Below are positions 35,469-44,262 of a DNA stretch of 64,000 bases, piece by piece. The DNA comes from Kribbella pratensis (lineage in GTDB: Bacteria > Actinomycetota > Actinomycetes > Propionibacteriales > Kribbellaceae). The notes under the pieces were generated by a model, which saw only the letters and a list, made by a program, of their open reading frames with translations, did no database searches and was not told the origin of the DNA. Every line of letters begins with the position of its first letter. Positions within the stretch are counted from its first letter, which is position 1. The position numbers were made by a program, and so were the translations under genes. The stretch is taken from contig NZ_SODU01000001.1 in assembly GCF_004366075.1 (NCBI RefSeq), positions 186,001 through 250,000 of the forward strand. The letters run 5' to 3'.

Positions 35469-36986
35469 CTACGGCTCTTGGTCCTCGGGGCGGATCCAGT
35501 TGAAGGTGCGTTGGACGGCGGCCTGCCAGTTCGCGTACTCGGTGGCGCGACGCGCCGGATCCATGTGCGGCATCCACTGGCCGGCGCGGTGCCAGTTGCT
35601 GCGCAGGCCTTCCAGGTCGGGCCAGTAGCCGACGGCCAGTCCGGCGGCGTACGCCGCTCCGAGCGAGACCGTCTCGGTCACCATCGGGCGGACCACCGGA
35701 ACGTCGAGCAGGTCGGCGAGGAACTGCATCAGCAGGTTGTTGGCCGTCATCCCGCCGTCCACCTTCAACGCGGTCAGCGCGATCCCGGAGTCGGCGTTCA
35801 TCGCGTCGACGACCTCGAGGGTCTGGAACCCGGTCGCCTCGAGGACGGCGCGGGCCAGGTGTCCCTTGGTGATGTAGCCGGTCAGCCCGGCGATCACGCC
35901 CCGCGCCTCGCTGCGCCAGTGCGGCGCGAACAGCCCGGAGAACGCGGGCACGATGTACGCGCCGCCGTTGTCCTCGACCGTCCGCGCCAGCGTCTCGATC
36001 TCGGCCGCGGTGTGGATCATCCCGAGCCCGTCGCGGAACCACTGCACGAGCGACCCGGTGACCGCCATCGAGCCTTCGAGCGCGTACGACGCCGGCTGGT
36101 CGCCGATCTGGTACGCGACCGTCGTGAGCATCCCGTGCTTGGACCGGACGATCTCCTGCCCGGTGTGCAGCAGCAGGAACGATCCCGTGCCGTACGTGCA
36201 CTTCGCCTCGCCCGCACTGAAGCACGTCTGCCCGAACAGCGCCGCCTGCTGATCGCCGAGCGCCGCACCGATCCGGACGCCCGGAAGTACTTCGGTCGCG
36301 GTCGCGAACACCCCGGACGACGGGCGGATCTCGGGGAGGATCGCGCGCGGTACGTCGAACGCCTCGAGCAGTCTGTCGTCCCATTCGAGCGTCTCGATGT
36401 TCATCAGCATCGTCCGGCTCGCGTTCGTCACGTCGGTGGCGTGCAGTCCGCCGTTCGCACCGCCGGTGAAGTTCCAGATCAGCCAGCTCTCCATCGTGCC
36501 GAACAGGATCTCGCCGCGCTCGGCGCGTTGCCGCAGACCTGGGGTGTGATCGAGCAACCACCGGATCCGCGGCGCGGAGAAGTAGGTCGTCAGCGGCAGA
36601 CCGCACAGTTGCGCGAACCGGTCCGGGCCTTCGCTGCCGGCCAGTTCGGTGACCAGCCGGTCCGTCCGGGTGTCCTGCCAGGTCACCGCGCGCCCGATCG
36701 GCCGGCCGGTGACGCGATCCCAGAGCAGACTGGTCTCGCGCTGGTTCGCGATGCCGATGGCAACGATCTGGGACGGCGTGGCGCCGATCTGCTTGATGGC
36801 GGCCGGCACCACGCGGGTGACGTTGTTCCAGATCTCCCCGGCGTCGTGCTCGACCCAGCCCGGCCGGGGGAACAACTGGTGGTGCTCCCGTTGTGCCACC
36901 GACACCAACCGCCCGCGCCGATCGAACAGGATGCATCGGGTCGAGTTCGTCCCCTGATCCACTGCTGCCACATACTGCTCAGCCAT
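35469..36986 (-). CDS. glpK: Glycerol kinase 2
   Basis: A 505-residue FGGY kinase, the same length as the first copy but clearly diverged. Its phosphate loop reads [15 protein letters not shown] (Asn where the first copy has Thr), and [24 protein letters not shown] and [19 protein letters not shown] are intact, so it should be active. It is encoded nine bases after the IclR regulator on the same strand and is probably co-expressed with it. It may serve a different condition or a related polyol. Confidence 0.9.
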   Translation of the reverse strand: MAEQYVAAVDQGTNSTRCILFDRRGRLVSVAQREHHQLFPRPGWVEHDAGEIWNNVTRVVPAAIKQIGATPSQIVAIGIANQRETSLLWDRVTGRPIGRAVTWQDTRTDRLVTELAGSEGPDRFAQLCGLPLTTYFSAPRIRWLLDHTPGLRQRAERGEILFGTMESWLIWNFTGGANGGLHATDVTNASRTMLMNIETLEWDDRLLEAFDVPRAILPEIRPSSGVFATATEVLPGVRIGAALGDQQAALFGQTCFSAGEAKCTYGTGSFLLLHTGQEIVRSKHGMLTTVAYQIGDQPASYALEGSMAVTGSLVQWFRDGLGMIHTAAEIETLARTVEDNGGAYIVPAFSGLFAPHWRSEARGVIAGLTGYITKGHLARAVLEATGFQTLEVVDAMNADSGIALTALKVDGGMTANNLLMQFLADLLDVPVVRPMVTETVSLGAAYAAGLAVGYWPDLEGLRSNWHRAGQWMPHMDPARRATEYANWQAAVQRTFNWIRPEDQEP

Positions 36987-36995
36987 CGATCCACC

Positions 36996-37748
36996 TCACG
37001 GGTCCTCCCGGAGGTCGCGGGCGATGGCGTCGGCGGTGGCGCGGACCATGCTGACCAGATCCCCGCGGTGCCGGAGCCTGCTGTCGCAGATGCGCTCGAT
37101 CCGGCCGGCCAGCCCGACCGCGCCGACGACCAGGCCGCCGAGGCCCCGGATCGGTGCCGCGATGCTCGCCAGTTCGACCGTGTGCTCCTCGAACTCGGTC
37201 GCCCACCCGCGCGACCGGACCGTCGCGAGCTCTTCGCTCAGCTGTACCGGATCGGTGATCGTCCGTGTCGTGTACGCCTCCAGGCTCCTCGGCCGGGCGC
37301 TGGTGTCGTACGCAAGCACGGCCTTGCCGAGTGCGGTCGCGTGCGGAGGCAGCGTCGTACCGACGTCCAGGTCCTGGTCGCTGTCGTCGGGCCGGAAGAC
37401 GTGGTGCACGACCTCGACCTTGCCCTCGACGAGGCGGCCGACGCGCACCACCTCGCCGCTGCGGGAGGCGAGCGAGTCGGCCCAGTTGATCGCGCGGCTG
37501 CGTAGTTCGTTGGGGTCGAGGTAGCTCTCGCCGAGCCGGCCGAACGCGTCGCTCAGGTGGTAGTGCGCGCCGCTGTGGTCCTGTTCGACGAACCCGACCT
37601 GGTGCAGCGTCCGGACGATCCCGTGCACGGTCGTCTTCGCCAGGCCGAGCGCGTTGCCGAGGTCGGCCACCCCCAACCCGTCAGGCGCGGCGGCGAGCAG
37701 TCGCAGCACCGCCGCGGCCCGCTCGATCGACTGCACGGTCCCCGGCAC
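36996..37748 (-). CDS. gylR: IclR-family regulator, GylR-like
   Basis: A 250-residue regulator. The N-terminal winged helix at about 5-65 reads SIERAAAVLRLLAAAPDGLG, then LGLAKTTVHGIVRTLHQVG; the C-terminal effector domain contains THATALGKAVLA-like LPPHATALGKAVLAYDTSA. Adjacent to glpK2 and facing the glpFKD operon, it is most likely the glycerol repressor (GylR type, responding to glycerol-3-phosphate). A matching palindrome lies upstream of glpF. GTG start. Confidence 0.85.
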   Translation of the reverse strand: MPGTVQSIERAAAVLRLLAAAPDGLGVADLGNALGLAKTTVHGIVRTLHQVGFVEQDHSGAHYHLSDAFGRLGESYLDPNELRSRAINWADSLASRSGEVVRVGRLVEGKVEVVHHVFRPDDSDQDLDVGTTLPPHATALGKAVLAYDTSARPRSLEAYTTRTITDPVQLSEELATVRSRGWATEFEEHTVELASIAAPIRGLGGLVVGAVGLAGRIERICDSRLRHRGDLVSMVRATADAIARDLREDP

Positions 37749-37806
37749 ACCGGCAGGCTACCTGTGAATCACTGGTCTGGCTCCACCTCACACGTCACGC
37801 CGAGCC

Positions 37807-37832
37807 ATCACCTGAACCGATCACCTGAACCG
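37807..37832. repeat. 13-bp tandem repeat upstream of gylR
   Basis: ATCACCTGAACCG occurs twice in a row, followed by a partial third copy (ATCA) that includes the complement of the stop codon of the next gene. It lies about 60 bases upstream of the gylR start. Function unknown; it may simply be replication slippage. Confidence 0.4.
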
Positions 37833-37833
37833 A

Positions 37834-40356
37834 TCACTCTGAAGCGATCGCTTGCAGGACGTCGAGCCGGGCTGCGCGACGGGACGGCCAGACCGCGGCC
37901 AGTACGCCGAACACGATCGCGAGCGCAACCGCGATCAGCAGTTGCAGCACCGGGATGTCGCGGACCGCCAGGCCGTCGTCCACCATCGCCGACTGCACCG
38001 CGACGGCGAAGGCGACGCCGATCGCCAGGCCGAGCAACGCGCCGAGCAGGGTGATCGCGATCGACTCGACCCGGAGCATCCGGCTGAGCTGCGGCCGGTC
38101 CATCCCGATCGCTCGCAGCAGGCCGATCTCCCGGGTCCGTTCGACCACACCCAGCGCGAGTGTGTTCACGATGCCGAGCAGCGCGATCAGGATCGCCATC
38201 GCGAGCAGGAACCCGACCGCGACCAGGACACCGTTCACGGGCTCCCGCGCGACCGCGGCGTACGCCTCCTGGTCGCGGACCTCGATCGTCGGGTAGTCCT
38301 TGCGCAGCTGGTCGAGGATCCCGGTCCGGACCTGCGCCACCTGATTGCCCTTGGCAACTTCGACGTACAGCAGGTTGTCGCTCGGCGACCCGCCGACCGT
38401 CGCGTACGTCGGCAGCGACACGACGATCGCGTTCAGCTGCCGGTTCGGGGCGAGCACCCCGCCGACGGTCAGGCGATGGGTGCCGTTCGCGGTCTTCAGC
38501 TCGAACGGCTTGCCGACGGTGAGCTTCAGGGTCTTGGCGAGGTTGCGGGGGAGGATCGCTTGACCGGCGGCGAGCGCCGCGGGCGAGCCGGCGTCGAACG
38601 CGGTCGTGACCGGCCCGGCGAGCGTGCCGTCGCTGACTCCGGTGACCTGGACGTTCGTCGTACCGACCTCACCGGATTGCTGACGGACCCGCTGCACCGC
38701 CTGGACGCCCGGGATCTTGGCGGTCCGGTCGCCGACCTCGGTGCTGAAACTGGGGGTGCCGTCGTTGGTGATGAGGATCTCGGCGGTGCCCAGCGCGTCG
38801 ACCAGGCTCTTGTCGATCGACGCCTTCACCGAGGCGCCGATCACCAGCAGGCCGCTGATCAGGCCCACGGAGATCATCAGCGCGGACGCGGTGGCCGACG
38901 TACGGCGTGGGTTCCGCTCGGCGTTGCGGCGGCCGAGGGTGACCGGCGCCTTGCGGCCGAACGGGTACATCAGCGCGCGGACGACGTACCGGCTGATGAG
39001 CGGGTTGAGCATCACGACCGCGAGGACGGCGGTGCCGGTGCCGAGTGTGATCAGGACGGCGCCGGGGAGTCCGCCGGCGCCGACGCCGATACCGAAGAAC
39101 AGGACGGCCATCAGCAGCATGAAGGCGCCGATCACGAGCCGGACGAGCAGCGAGCGTTCCGGGACGTGGACGTCGTCGCGCATCGCGGCGACCGGTGGGA
39201 GCTTCCCTGCCCGGCGGGCAGCGGGGGCCGCGGCGGCCACCGTCACGCCGATGCCGATCAGGTAGCAGGCGATGATCGTGGTCGGTGTGACCTGCAGCGA
39301 CGCGGTCGGGATGCGCAGGTCGAGCAGTTCGTAGCCGAACCGGATGCCGGAGGCCACGCCGACGCCCACCAGCAGGCCGAGCGTTGCTCCGACGAAGCCG
39401 ATGATGACGCTCTCGGCGAGCACCGTACCGGTGATCTGGCCGCGGGACGCGCCGATCGCGCGGAGCATCGCGAGCTCCCGGGACCGTTGCGCGACGACCA
39501 TGGCGAATGTGTTGACGATCAGGAACCCGCCGACGAAGAGGGCGAGGCCGGCGAAGAGGAGCAGCACGGTGCCGAACCCGCCGAAGGTGTTGTCGAGGTC
39601 GTTCTCGCCGTCGGTCGCGACCTGCTTCGCGGTCCTGACCTTGACCGAGTCGCCGATGGTGTCCGCGATCGCCTTGCTGACGGCGTTCGGGTCGGAACCT
39701 GGTTCGAGCGAGACGGTGATCGACGTCCAGCCGGGCCTGCCGAGCAGCAGGAGCTGAGCGGTCGCGCCGTCGAAGCTGACCAGCGGTGCGCCGGCTGCCG
39801 CCCCGGCCTGCGCGGGGGTCGTGGTCGCGGTGAGCGTCGCGGTGACGGCTCGGGTCGGTGTGACGATCCGGACCTGGTCACCGACGTGGTAGCCCGCGCG
39901 GCTCGCGGTCGACTCGTCGAGTGCGAGCTGGTCGCTGCTCCAGGGCGCTGTACCGTCGACGAGCTTGAAGGGCGCCGCACCGGGATCCCGCGGCCAGGCG
40001 GCACCGAAGGACGTCAAGCCGTAGCTCTCCAGCGGTTTGCCGTCCGGGCCGAGGATCTGCACGTTGCCGACCAGGAGCTGCGGGACCGCGGCAGCGACAC
40101 CGGGTACGGCGGCGATGCGGTCGACGAGCTCGATCTGGAAAGTAGCGGGGCGGTCCGTGCCGGTCTCGATCGGGGACGCCGGCGTGACCGTGATGTCCGC
40201 CGTACTTACCGCGAAGTTCTTCTTCAGCGCCGAGGACAACGTGTCGGTGAAAACCATCGCGCCGCCGGCGAACGCGACGCCGAGGGTGACGGCGAGCGTG
40301 CACAGCACGAAGCGGAGCCGGTGCGCCAGCACCGAACGGAGGCCGAGCTTGAACAT
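37834..40356 (-). CDS. ABC transporter permease with two FtsX domains
   Basis: An 840-residue protein of the MacB/FtsX-like type with about ten transmembrane helices. The first helix is in LRFVLCTLAVTLGVAFAGG, followed by a large extracytoplasmic domain; FtsX blocks occur at about 265-380 (ALFVGGFLIVNTFAMVVAQRSRELAMLRAIGASRGQI) and 715-835 (LGVVERTREIGLLRAIG). Such permeases work by mechanotransmission rather than classical transport. The gene overlaps the ATPase gene stop by one base. Confidence 0.92.
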   Translation of the reverse strand: MFKLGLRSVLAHRLRFVLCTLAVTLGVAFAGGAMVFTDTLSSALKKNFAVSTADITVTPASPIETGTDRPATFQIELVDRIAAVPGVAAAVPQLLVGNVQILGPDGKPLESYGLTSFGAAWPRDPGAAPFKLVDGTAPWSSDQLALDESTASRAGYHVGDQVRIVTPTRAVTATLTATTTPAQAGAAAGAPLVSFDGATAQLLLLGRPGWTSITVSLEPGSDPNAVSKAIADTIGDSVKVRTAKQVATDGENDLDNTFGGFGTVLLLFAGLALFVGGFLIVNTFAMVVAQRSRELAMLRAIGASRGQITGTVLAESVIIGFVGATLGLLVGVGVASGIRFGYELLDLRIPTASLQVTPTTIIACYLIGIGVTVAAAAPAARRAGKLPPVAAMRDDVHVPERSLLVRLVIGAFMLLMAVLFFGIGVGAGGLPGAVLITLGTGTAVLAVVMLNPLISRYVVRALMYPFGRKAPVTLGRRNAERNPRRTSATASALMISVGLISGLLVIGASVKASIDKSLVDALGTAEILITNDGTPSFSTEVGDRTAKIPGVQAVQRVRQQSGEVGTTNVQVTGVSDGTLAGPVTTAFDAGSPAALAAGQAILPRNLAKTLKLTVGKPFELKTANGTHRLTVGGVLAPNRQLNAIVVSLPTYATVGGSPSDNLLYVEVAKGNQVAQVRTGILDQLRKDYPTIEVRDQEAYAAVAREPVNGVLVAVGFLLAMAILIALLGIVNTLALGVVERTREIGLLRAIGMDRPQLSRMLRVESIAITLLGALLGLAIGVAFAVAVQSAMVDDGLAVRDIPVLQLLIAVALAIVFGVLAAVWPSRRAARLDVLQAIASE

Positions 40357-41120
40357 CAGCCGGCCAGCTCGTCGGCGGTGTCGTGCCGGCTCTCCAGTTG
40401 CTTCATCGCGTCGAGGACGGACTCCGCCGTCGGGTCGACCAGTTCGGACCGCAGCTGTCCGTCGGCCAGGAACAGGACGCGGTCGGCGTACGACGCGGCC
40501 GTCGGGTCGTGGGTGACCATCACGACCGTCTGGTTGAACTCCCGGACGGAGCGATGCAGGAAGTCGAGGACGTCCCCGGAGGACCGCGAGTCGAGGTTGC
40601 CGGTCGGCTCGTCCGCGAACACCACGTCCGGGCGGGAGACCAGCGCGCGGGCGCAGGCGACGCGCTGCTGCTGGCCGCCGGACAGCTCGGACGGCTTGTG
40701 GGCGAGGCGGTCCATCAGGCCGACCGTGTCGACGACCGTGGTCAGCCAGTCCTGGTCGGGTTTGCGGCCGGCCAGGTCGAGGGGGAGTGTGATGTTCTCC
40801 AGCGCGGACAACGTCGGGACCAGGTTGAACGCCTGGAACACGAAGCCGATCCGGTCCCGGCGCAGATGCGTGAGCTGCTTCTCCGGCAGCGTGGTCAGGT
40901 CGACGTCACCGAGGAAGACCTTGCCGTCGGACGGCTTGTCCAGGCCCGCGAGACAGTGCAGGAGCGTCGACTTGCCGGAGCCCGACGGCCCCATGATCGC
41001 GGTGAACCGGCCTTTCCCGAAGTCCGCGCTCACGCCGGCCAGCGCATCCACCTGCGTGAGGCCAACGCCGTACCGCTTCCAGACGCCGGTCGCTCGCACC
41101 GCCACATCGCCCACACTCAT
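40356..41120 (-). CDS. ABC transporter ATP-binding protein (LolD/MacB type)
   Basis: A 254-residue ATPase. Walker A is GPSGSGKST, signature LSGGQQQRVACARAL and Walker B VVFADEPTGNLDS, the last typical of the MacB/LolD/FtsE group that pairs with FtsX-fold permeases. The ATG gives the normal family N-terminus; longer in-frame sequence upstream is antisense to the nuclease gene. It is the first gene of a two-gene operon with the 840-residue permease. Confidence 0.95.
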   Translation of the reverse strand: MSVGDVAVRATGVWKRYGVGLTQVDALAGVSADFGKGRFTAIMGPSGSGKSTLLHCLAGLDKPSDGKVFLGDVDLTTLPEKQLTHLRRDRIGFVFQAFNLVPTLSALENITLPLDLAGRKPDQDWLTTVVDTVGLMDRLAHKPSELSGGQQQRVACARALVSRPDVVFADEPTGNLDSRSSGDVLDFLHRSVREFNQTVVMVTHDPTAASYADRVLFLADGQLRSELVDPTAESVLDAMKQLESRHDTADELAG

Positions 41121-41170
41121 GCGACGAACCGTATCCACCCAGGGTTCCTCTCCCCGGGGCGAGGTCAGCT

Positions 41171-42058
41171 CTAGCCGTCGACTGTGATCAGGTCTATGCC
41201 CGCCGACTCCGCGGCGACTTCCTCCACCGAGCGGGTGGGGAGCGGCGGGGGCGTGCCGCCCCAGGCCGGGCAGATGGGCTTGTGGTCGCACCAGTCGCAC
41301 AGCGGCCCCGGGCTGGGGCGCCAGTCGCCGGAGTCGAGGGCTCTGGTGATCGCGACCCACAGCGCGGAGACCTTGCGTTCGCAGGCGCGCAGGTCGGCCT
41401 CGTCGGGGACGTAGCGGACGATCTCGCCGTTGCCCAGATAGACCAGTTGCAGCATCGCCGGCACCACGCCGCGCAGCTTCCACAGCACCAGCGCGTAGAA
41501 CTTCATCTGGAACAGCGCCTTCGCCTCGAAGAACTCCGACGGCGAGCGACCGGTCTTGTAGTCGACCACCCGGATCTCTCCGGTCGGCGCCACGTCCAGG
41601 CGGTCGACGTACCCCCGCAGTACCAGACCGGAGTCCAGCGCGGTCTCGACGTACAGCTCCCGCTCGGCGGGCTCCAGCGCGTTGGGGTCTTCGAGTGCGA
41701 AGTACTTGCCGAGGAGTTGGTGCGCCTCGGCCAGCCACTTCGCCAGCTCCTCGCCGTCCGCGTCCTCCGCGAACAGCTCCGCGACCTCCGGCTCCTCCTC
41801 CAGCAGTCGTTGCCACTGCGGCTCGAGCATCTGCGCCGCCTGCTCCAGCGTCCGCTCGCCGCGGGGCAGGTCGAACAACCGCTCCAGCACCGCATGCACG
41901 ACAGTCCCGCGGACAGCGGCCGCCGACGGTTTCTCCGGCAGACGGTCGACCACCCGGAACCGGTACTTCAGCGGGCAGCTCATGAAGTCCGCGGCCCGGG
42001 ACGGCGACAACGCCCCGCGCGGATGCACATGCGGATCGACTACAGCTGCAGCGCTCAT
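41171..42058 (-). CDS. RecB-family exonuclease (PD-(D/E)XK, Cas4-like)
   Basis: A 295-residue nuclease. ALSPSRAADFMSCPLKYRFR starts the fold, GTVVHAVLERLF provides the conserved His, and VVDYKTGRSPSEF is the D-x-K catalytic motif. Cysteines in MSCPLK, CDWCDHKPIC are placed as in iron-sulphur-bearing Cas4/AddB-like nucleases. In mycobacteria the homologue (Rv2119) sits beside TrmI as here. There is no CRISPR array nearby, so a repair role is more likely than adaptation. Confidence 0.9.
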   Translation of the reverse strand: MSAAAVVDPHVHPRGALSPSRAADFMSCPLKYRFRVVDRLPEKPSAAAVRGTVVHAVLERLFDLPRGERTLEQAAQMLEPQWQRLLEEEPEVAELFAEDADGEELAKWLAEAHQLLGKYFALEDPNALEPAERELYVETALDSGLVLRGYVDRLDVAPTGEIRVVDYKTGRSPSEFFEAKALFQMKFYALVLWKLRGVVPAMLQLVYLGNGEIVRYVPDEADLRACERKVSALWVAITRALDSGDWRPSPGPLCDWCDHKPICPAWGGTPPPLPTRSVEEVAAESAGIDLITVDG

Positions 42059-42176
42059 GCCCCAAACCCTAGGCACAACCACCGACAGTTCGCCCGCACC
42101 CCACCCCGAGCCTGTGGAAAACCGCCTCACAGGAATCTCCCAGCCAACTCACGGCCGACCACCGGGAGGCGTTGTC

Positions 42177-42191
42177 ATGCTCGAACCATGA
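42177..42191 (+). CDS. Possible four-codon leader ORF before the dioxygenase gene
   Basis: ATG CTC GAA CCA TGA encodes MLEP. GGGAGG lies 7 bases before its ATG, a better position than for the dioxygenase ATG 11 bases further on. Its stop overlaps that ATG as ATGA. It could hand ribosomes to the dioxygenase gene by termination-reinitiation. Inferred from sequence alone. Confidence 0.4.
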   Translation: MLEP

Positions 42192-43021
42192 CGCCACCGA
42201 CGCAGCCTCCGCCGAACCACGACCGCGGTCTCGAGTACGACCTCGCGACACTCCACCGCCGTCGCTTCCTCGGCCTGTTCACGGCCGCCGGCCTCGCCGC
42301 CGTCGCCGGCTGCACGACGGACGACAGTACGCCGACCAGTACGCCGACCAGCACGCCGACCAGCACGCCGAGCGCGACGACCGATGCCTCCACGGCCGTG
42401 GACGAGATCCCGCAGGAGACCGGCGGACCGTACCCGGGCGACGGCTCGAACGGGCCCAACGTCCTCACCCAGTCCGGCATCGTCCGCAGCGACATCACCA
42501 AGTCGTTCGGATCCGCATCCGGCGTCGCCGCCGGCGTACCGCTGACCGTCGAGCTCACCGTCGTCGACGCCGACCAGGACAAGGCCCTCGAAGGCGCCGC
42601 CGTCTACCTCTGGCACTGCGACGCCCAGGGCCGCTACTCGCTGTACTCCGACGGCGTGACGAACGAGAACTACCTCCGTGGCGTCCAGGCCGCTGACGGC
42701 TCCGGCAAGGTCACCTTCAAGACGATCTTCCCGGCCGCGTACATGGGTCGCTGGCCGCACATCCACTTCGAGGTCTACGCCAGCGCCGCCGAGGCGACCA
42801 AGGCCGGCCAGATCACCCGTACGTCGCAGCTCGCCCTCCCCAAGGACGTCTGCAGCACCGTCTACGCCACCGACGGGTACGACGGCAGCGCGCAGAACCT
42901 CAGCCAGACGTCGCTGGAGAACGACAACGTGTTCGGCGACGACGACGGCGTACACCAGCTCGCGACCGTCACCGGGGACGTCTCCAGCGGGTACGTCGCC
43001 ACGCTGACGGTGGGTGTGTAG
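42188..43021 (+). CDS. Exported intradiol ring-cleavage dioxygenase-like protein
   Basis: A 277-residue protein. The N-terminus has a Tat-like twin-arginine segment, RRRFLGLF, and a lipobox AGC (Cys42), then a Thr/Pro/Ser linker of TPTS units. The C-terminal domain is intradiol-dioxygenase-like: PQETGGPYPGDGSN, AAVYLWHCDAQGRYSLYSD with metal-binding Tyr/His candidates, and RWPHIHFEVY with the H-x-H ligands. Extracellular members act on catechols or lignin-like compounds. No closer start exists in frame, and translation may depend on the MLEP leader ORF. Confidence 0.88.
   Translation: MTPPTQPPPNHDRGLEYDLATLHRRRFLGLFTAAGLAAVAGCTTDDSTPTSTPTSTPTSTPSATTDASTAVDEIPQETGGPYPGDGSNGPNVLTQSGIVRSDITKSFGSASGVAAGVPLTVELTVVDADQDKALEGAAVYLWHCDAQGRYSLYSDGVTNENYLRGVQAADGSGKVTFKTIFPAAYMGRWPHIHFEVYASAAEATKAGQITRTSQLALPKDVCSTVYATDGYDGSAQNLSQTSLENDNVFGDDDGVHQLATVTGDVSSGYVATLTVGV
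42326..42373 (+). repeat. Four 12-bp repeats in the dioxygenase linker
   Basis: Four consecutive copies of AGYACGCCGACC (last copy ends AGC) encode Ser-Thr-Pro-Thr units. Copy-number change would keep the frame and alter linker length between lipid anchor and catalytic domain. Confidence 0.7.
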
Positions 43022-43056
43022 CAGCGAGTTAACACCGGCCAAGTAGCGTTGGCTTG

Positions 43057-44211
43057 ATGCCAGACTCGCCTGACCCTCAGAACCCCGCCCGGCCGGCCGG
43101 TCCGCCACCGCCCGGAACGTGGGTGCTGGGGCGCGTCCGCGGCATCCGGCTGACCATGCGTTTCACGTGGTTGCCGGTGGCGATGCTGCTCGCGATCGGC
43201 TTCGCCGCGATCATCGGGCAGCAGTTCCCCGAGCTCGGCGGCTGGCGGTACGTCGCGGCGTTCGCGTTCGTCGTCGCGTTCACGGTGTCGATCCTGATCC
43301 ACGAGCTCGCGCACGCGCTGATGGCGATGCGGTTCGGCATCGGCGTCTCGGAGATCAACCTCGGTTTCTTCGCGGCCGGCACGCACATCGAAGGTGAGCG
43401 GAAGTCACCGCTCGAGGAGTTCGCCGTCTCGGTCGTCGGCCCGATCGCGTCCCTGATCGTCGGCGGCCTCGCGTACCTCGGTTCCCGCGCCTTCGACGAG
43501 GGCGTCGCGTACGTCGCGCTGTGGGAGCTCGGCGTCGCGAACCTGATCGTCGGCGTCACGAACCTGCTGCCCGGCCTGCCGCTGGACGGCGGCTGGGTGC
43601 TGCGGGCGATCGTGTGGAAGTTCACCGGCAACATGCACACCGGCACGATCGCCGCCGCGTGGGCCGGACGCATCCTCGCGATGGCGGTGCTCGCACTGCC
43701 GGTGCTGCTCGAGGAGATCTGGGGCCGGCACCCGTCGATGATCGACTTCCTGATCGCCCTGCTGGTCGGCTTCTTCCTCTGGTCCGGCTCGACCGCGTCC
43801 CTGATGCAGGCCCGGCTGCGGCGCAAACTGCCCGCACTCCAGGTCCGGACGATGGCCCGCCGCGCCATCGCCGTACATTCCGGTACGCCGCTCGCGGAAG
43901 CCGTCCGGCTCGCCGGAGAGGCGCACGCCGGGGCGGTCGTGGTGATCGACGGCGACGGCAAGCCGCACGCCCTGGTGTCCGAGTCCGCGGTCGCCGCGGT
44001 CGCCCCGAACCAGCGCCCCTGGACCACGGTCAGCGAGGTCTCCACCCGGATCGGCGCGGGCCACATCATCGGCGTCAACGACACCGGCGAGGAGATCCTC
44101 AGCACACTGCGCGAGCACCCCGCCTCGGAGTACCTGGTCCTGGGCGCCGACGGCGGCGTGTACGGCGTACTCGCGACCGCCGACGTTGAACGCGCTTTCC
44201 GAGGTCGTTGA
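43057..44211 (+). CDS. Site-2 protease-like M50 metalloprotease with CBS domains
   Basis: A 384-residue membrane protein. HELAH at 82-86 is the zinc-binding HExxH motif in a transmembrane helix, and LPLDGGW near 177 supplies the third ligand (Asp). About six transmembrane helices are followed by a cytoplasmic tail with a CBS-like pair at about 265-384 (TPLAEAVRLAGEAHAGAVVVIDGDG, EEILSTLREHPASEYLVLG). Such proteases cleave membrane-bound regulators; CBS domains often sense adenine nucleotides. A TTG one codon earlier is a possible start. It precedes trmI by 51 bases. Confidence 0.92.
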   Translation: MPDSPDPQNPARPAGPPPPGTWVLGRVRGIRLTMRFTWLPVAMLLAIGFAAIIGQQFPELGGWRYVAAFAFVVAFTVSILIHELAHALMAMRFGIGVSEINLGFFAAGTHIEGERKSPLEEFAVSVVGPIASLIVGGLAYLGSRAFDEGVAYVALWELGVANLIVGVTNLLPGLPLDGGWVLRAIVWKFTGNMHTGTIAAAWAGRILAMAVLALPVLLEEIWGRHPSMIDFLIALLVGFFLWSGSTASLMQARLRRKLPALQVRTMARRAIAVHSGTPLAEAVRLAGEAHAGAVVVIDGDGKPHALVSESAVAAVAPNQRPWTTVSEVSTRIGAGHIIGVNDTGEEILSTLREHPASEYLVLGADGGVYGVLATADVERAFRGR

Positions 44212-44262
44212 ACAGCCGCTGATTCTTCGGTTCCGGTGACCGAAAGTTAAGGTGAGCGCCTT

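Noticed and set aside
37807..37832. Tandem repeat considered as a CRISPR remnant.
   Set aside because: Only two adjacent copies without spacers, and no cas genes apart from an unrelated RecB-family nuclease.
37852..41187. A very long open frame (over 1,100 codons) on the plus strand opposite the FtsX-type permease and its ATPase.
   Set aside because: The minus strand holds two clear ABC genes. The plus frame is rich in Arg, Asp and Gln as expected of a GC-rich shadow, with no recognisable domain.
41171..42058. RecB-family nuclease considered as Cas4.
   Set aside because: No CRISPR array, Cas1 or Cas2 in the window, and the location beside TrmI matches housekeeping relatives.
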